Notes under the pieces: generated by a model
Seen by the model: the letters and a program-made list of their open reading frames with translations, nothing else
The model's database searches: none
Told to the model about the DNA's origin: nothing
NCBI RefSeq assembly: GCF_004341235.1
Contig: NZ_SLUP01000003.1
Coordinates: 554,620-618,619, forward strand
Direction: 5' to 3'
DNA length: 64,000 nt
From: Mariniflexile fucanivorans
Lineage (GTDB): Bacteria > Bacteroidota > Bacteroidia > Flavobacteriales > Flavobacteriaceae
Program-made: the position numbers and the translations under genes
Shown here: piece after piece, positions 61,150 to 64,000 of the stretch
Numbering within the stretch: position 1 is the first letter of the stretch
Layout: the number at the start of each line of letters is the position of its first letter

Positions 61150-62093
61150 GTAATTAAAAAATTAATTAAATACTTTTTAATATCCACGGCATAAATCATA
61201 CCCGCTAACATATCTGGAACTAATAATCTATGCTTCTTTTCTTCCAAATAAAAATCCGCAGCAGATTTCAAACCTTCTATTAATACAGTTGGTTCTTCGG
61301 TCTTTCCATCAATTTTCCATACTTTACCTTGAGTCCAACTACTAATATAATAATTTCCCTTACTATCTTGTTCAACACCATCACCTCCCCTATATTGTCC
61401 TTTTAATGGCGTTAATTCACCTTCTTTAGTCACTAAAAAATTACCTAGAAAAAAGGCACTTACCATAATATTATTGTTATTATCTACACCCACACCATTT
61501 GGGTTTAACATGAGTGGGGAATCATCTTGAACGATACTTACTTCACCTTTTAAATTAACATGATAAATACGTCCCAATTGTGGGACTAACTTAGCTTCAT
61601 CACTTTCTAAAGGCCAAAGATTATTATTTTCATCGCGCATATAATTTGTTGCTCCCATATCTGCAACATAGAATCCAATTCCCTCACCATCCACTGTAAC
61701 ATCATTTAAATACAACACTTCTTTCGGAAAATCCTCTTTTTTAACGAATACACTTTTATTTCCATCCTTATCAACTTTCCAAATACAATTAATGTCTGAA
61801 AAATATAAATGTTCCTTTATAAAAACAATTCCTTTAGGTTCATTAAAACCTTTTGAAAAAACGTTTACACCCTTCGTTGATATTTCAACCAATTCACCAT
61901 CTTCATTTTCTTTACCGTTCATTACGGTAACAAAATAATTGCCTTTAAATCCTTTTGTAATGCTTTCTGGCTTCACCCCCACTTTTACAGGAAATTTAAT
62001 CTCAGCTTTAGCCTTACAACCTACCCCTAAAATGAGTAGTACGGAAAGCGAAATATAAATTAGCATTCCTCTTAATGTTCTCTTTACTAGCAT
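61131..62093 (-). CDS. SMP-30/gluconolactonase-like beta-propeller lipoprotein
   Basis: This 320-residue protein has a lipoprotein signal (LILGVGC, Cys near residue 26) after a basic start. Beta-propeller repeats follow, of NHL/SMP-30 type: FNEPKGIVFIKEHLYFSDI, LYLNDVTVDGEGIGFYVAD, LNPNGVGVDNNNNIMVSAF and GGDGVEQDSKGNYYISSW. Metal-site Asn and Asp in LNDVTVD and ADMG are compatible with a lactonase, but some residues differ. It follows a ThuA remnant and may act in sugar metabolism. Its last codons overlap the terminator stem. Confidence 0.82.
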   Translation of the reverse strand: MLVKRTLRGMLIYISLSVLLILGVGCKAKAEIKFPVKVGVKPESITKGFKGNYFVTVMNGKENEDGELVEISTKGVNVFSKGFNEPKGIVFIKEHLYFSDINCIWKVDKDGNKSVFVKKEDFPKEVLYLNDVTVDGEGIGFYVADMGATNYMRDENNNLWPLESDEAKLVPQLGRIYHVNLKGEVSIVQDDSPLMLNPNGVGVDNNNNIMVSAFFLGNFLVTKEGELTPLKGQYRGGDGVEQDSKGNYYISSWTQGKVWKIDGKTEEPTVLIEGLKSAADFYLEEKKHRLLVPDMLAGMIYAVDIKKYLINFLITKKRSQ

Positions 62094-62132
62094 AGTTTCT
62101 TTTTTATTTGAATATTAGAAATCATCAGTGGT

Positions 62133-62230
62133 TTATTTGTTAAGCGTCCAATATATTGCACCAAAAATGTGATTCAAAAAATTTTTGTCTTTAAACGATT
62201 CTAGTTTATGACCTAAAGCAGTATAAAACA
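62133..62230 (-). pseudogene. ThuA C-terminal remnant
   Basis: Minus-strand translation gives [20 protein letters not shown] and then IFGAIYWTLNK-stop, matching closely the C-terminus at 63895-64000 ([20 protein letters not shown]). The homology begins abruptly at 62230; upstream there is no ThuA sequence. So this is a fragment of about 30 codons from a duplicated ThuA-domain gene. Confidence 0.8.
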
Positions 62231-62306
62231 AATTTGATTACTCTTTTTGTTTTGAGCATTACATGAGGTTTATGATACTATAAACAAAATGATGTTTTTA
62301 ATAAAT

Positions 62307-63476
62307 TTACTCCATTACATAGTTTAATAATTTATTAATTTCAAACTCACCATCTAAAACACTTGCTTTAAAAACATATTTACCTGCTTTGGGAATAAAA
62401 ATACGTGGTGTTGTAGTATTTGGATTATTATTTTCGAATTCACAATCGGCAGGACCTTCTACTTGCTTCCATACTATTTCCGGGCTAATGGCATCTTTAT
62501 CCTCGTCAGTAATCACAGCCGTAATTGCAAGACTGTTATCAGTTTTTGAGTACGTATAATCAATAGTAATAGTTGGAGGTGTATTTATTGCAGAAACTAA
62601 AGCATTGGTGTCATTTGCAAAGCGTTGCTCATCCTCAACACCTGCTGCCCAAAGTGCAATACGTTGTGCAAATACCCTATTATCGGAATGACTTAAACGG
62701 GTACCTGCCCCGGCATTCCAAAACAAATTACGATCAAAAACACCTACTACTCTACCTTTACCTATTTCAGCTATTGCTAAAGATACATCGGTATTTTCAT
62801 TAAATTTACCATCATTTGAATTTACAACTAACCTACCAACTAATCCGCCTTCTTGCGCTTTAGCTAAAATTACTGCCGGTTTAGAAACACGAACAAAACT
62901 TACTCCTTCTCCCCTAAAAGCAACGCCTTTATGTTTATTGTTTTTATTAATAAAATGATCTTGTGTATACTCATTCACCAAATAGTTTCCAGCACCATTG
63001 TCAGTCAAAAAATACATACCGAATTGCTCCATTAAAACATTATCAGAAATTCTCCCCACTTCATTATCCACACCTACAATGCTATACTCTCCACCAAATC
63101 CACTATCCGACCAAGCAATTACTCCGCCACCTTTTTTCACCCAACGCTTTAAGGATTTAGCTTCTGCTTCGATAAAAACTCGCTGATTTGAGCCTAAAAT
63201 TAAAACATCAATCGACTTTAGAAATTCGGCATTAATTACAATTTCTTGATCGTAAACTTCGCTTACAGTAAACCCAACAGCTTCCAATGCTTTTTTAAAA
63301 CCACTCATCCCTAAATCACCTTCATCATTCAAACGCATTTGGTGAAATGGTTTTTTACTTCCGGATGGTATTGTACCATCAGCAGCAACATCTCCATATA
63401 CATAAACAATGTTTTGCGCATCTACCGAAACAAAACAAATTAAACTTATAGCTAATAATATTATTTTACATTTCAT
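62307..63476 (-). CDS. Secreted ThuA-like (glutamine-amidotransferase-fold) protein with C-terminal PKD/Ig-like domain
   Basis: This 389-residue protein has a signal peptide (residues 1-20, ending VDAQ). The first 280 residues have a class I glutamine-amidotransferase-like fold: VYVYGDVAADGT, LKSIDVLILGSNQRVFIEAEAKSL, KKGGGVIAWSDSGFGG and GKGRVVGVFDRNLFWN. The nucleophile elbow has Asp/Ser in place of Cys, as in ThuA and DUF4350 proteins. The last 90 residues are a PKD/cadherin-like sandwich (PPTITIDYTYSKTDNSLAI, then AGKYVFKASVLDGE). Likely binds or processes sugars; function not established. Confidence 0.75.
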   Translation of the reverse strand: MKCKIILLAISLICFVSVDAQNIVYVYGDVAADGTIPSGSKKPFHQMRLNDEGDLGMSGFKKALEAVGFTVSEVYDQEIVINAEFLKSIDVLILGSNQRVFIEAEAKSLKRWVKKGGGVIAWSDSGFGGEYSIVGVDNEVGRISDNVLMEQFGMYFLTDNGAGNYLVNEYTQDHFINKNNKHKGVAFRGEGVSFVRVSKPAVILAKAQEGGLVGRLVVNSNDGKFNENTDVSLAIAEIGKGRVVGVFDRNLFWNAGAGTRLSHSDNRVFAQRIALWAAGVEDEQRFANDTNALVSAINTPPTITIDYTYSKTDNSLAITAVITDEDKDAISPEIVWKQVEGPADCEFENNNPNTTTPRIFIPKAGKYVFKASVLDGEFEINKLLNYVME

Positions 63477-63894
63477 ATATTTATTTTTAGTGACACATTA
63501 TTAATAGTTTATTTTATTTTTTTCGTATTAAAAAAAGATTATTCAGATAACGCAATTTAACAGCTAAAAACCGATGTAAACGACTTTTGTGTTTTTATCG
63601 TAAACTTCAAATCATATAATTTCAATTTTCACATGAAAACCAATTCGACCAATTTTTATGAAAAATATCCCTATTTTAAAAGTACTAAAGTTTCGTTTTT
63701 ATCACCATATTCCTCTCAACTATAGCGTCAATAGCATTTCTCATAACGTTATTATAAGCGAAGTGCGTGTTTGAAAGAATATTGTTTCATTTCTGCAAAT
63801 AGCTAATTTTATTTATCGGTTAAAATTTAATAATTTTGTTTATAAATTGTTGATGTAATTTTTACTTTAATACTATAAAAAGTAAAATTAAATT
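63477..63894. other. Gene-free intergenic stretch
   Basis: No ORF of note in about 418 bases. It is AT-rich, with an imperfect hairpin (TTTTTACTTT / AAAGTAAAA) near 63860-63890 that could end the ThuA-type gene to its right. No promoter with a good -7 box was recognised. Confidence 0.5.
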
Positions 63895-64000
63895 CTATTG
63901 AGCTGCCCAATATATTGCACCAAAAATGTGATTCAAAAAGTTTTTGTCTTTATAAGATTCAGGTTTATGACCTAAAGCAGTATAAAACGATCTTCCTCCT
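63895..64000 (-). CDS. ThuA-domain protein, C-terminal part (cut by window edge)
   Basis: The last 34 codons of a minus-strand gene are visible: [20 protein letters not shown] then [14 protein letters not shown] and a TAG stop at 63895-63897. The motif GRxFYTxLGH and the closing GAIYWA are typical of ThuA-like domains, which belong to the glutamine-amidotransferase fold and occur in trehalose or sugar utilisation clusters. The N-terminal part lies outside the window. Confidence 0.85.
   Translation of the reverse strand, partial: GGRSFYTALGHKPESYKDKNFLNHIFGAIYWAAQ

Noticed and set aside
1..64000. CRISPR array, rRNA operon, complete insertion sequence, riboswitch
   Set aside because: No regular spaced repeats, rRNA segments, transposase genes or riboswitch folds that I recognise were seen on either strand.

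Overview
This 64 kb window is an AT-rich chromosomal segment from a member of the Bacteroidota, almost certainly a marine or brackish flavobacterium (family Flavobacteriaceae). The case rests on a primary sigma factor of only 287 residues without region 1.1, promoters of the Bacteroidota type (-7 TAnnTTTG), a type IX secretion plug protein, a complete sodium-pumping NADH:quinone reductase, TPR-hybrid histidine kinases and the general gene set. No rRNA, CRISPR array, complete insertion sequence or integrase was found. One tRNA is present, tRNA-Gly(TCC).

Layout. 1-2.6 kb: 3' end of murB, an ECF sigma/anti-sigma pair and aquaporin Z. 2.7-13.8 kb: a small Cys-rich membrane protein, a glycosyltransferase, a second ECF sigma factor overlapping a divergent Nramp-like transporter, lipA, a GAPDH gene, a TPR-hybrid histidine kinase, lpxK, a NIF3 protein, a zinc-ribbon-family coiled-coil protein and msrA. 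14.0-20.3 kb: a tryptophan (kynurenine) catabolic operon running from kynureninase through kynurenine 3-monooxygenase and 3-hydroxyanthranilate dioxygenase to ACMS decarboxylase, with an inverted-repeat element filling one intergenic gap. A second TPR-hybrid kinase faces this operon. 22.7-28.7 kb: tatA, an M1 peptidase, a DUF6702 protein and a tandem triplet of secreted carboxypeptidase-regulatory-like proteins. 28.8-35.4 kb: peptidase E, tRNA-Gly, two acetyltransferases, an ankyrin protein, gpmI, a HAD protein, map, a GxxExxY protein and a methyltransferase.

35.5-46.8 kb is a sodium-energetics neighbourhood. The nqrABCDEF operon is accompanied by apbE (which flavinylates NqrB and NqrC), two small conserved proteins, a third ECF sigma factor with a TPR-bearing partner, and an SLC13-type symporter. 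47-53.8 kb holds the T9SS plug protein, apaG, rpoD, a BLUF blue-light receptor, rpe, twin CBS proteins and an MtfA-like peptidase.

53.8-57.3 kb is gene-poor and looks like the eroded remains of an integrative/conjugative element. It has ssb, a DUF6876 protein, a small companion ORF, a pseudogene with at least two nonsense codons and two frameshifts, direct repeats and palindromes. 57.4-61.1 kb is a compact xylan operon: a GH10 lipoprotein, a GPH sugar:cation symporter and a cytoplasmic GH43. 61.1-64 kb carries secreted SMP-30-like and ThuA-like proteins, including a duplicated ThuA C-terminal fragment.

Nothing here is clearly a brand-new system. The strongest leads are the Nramp-like transporter without its metal motif, the inverted-repeat element placed between a stop and a start codon in the kynurenine operon, the partly homogenised triplet at 26-28.7 kb, the BLUF protein lacking its usual Trp/Met motif, and the decayed mobile-element zone.
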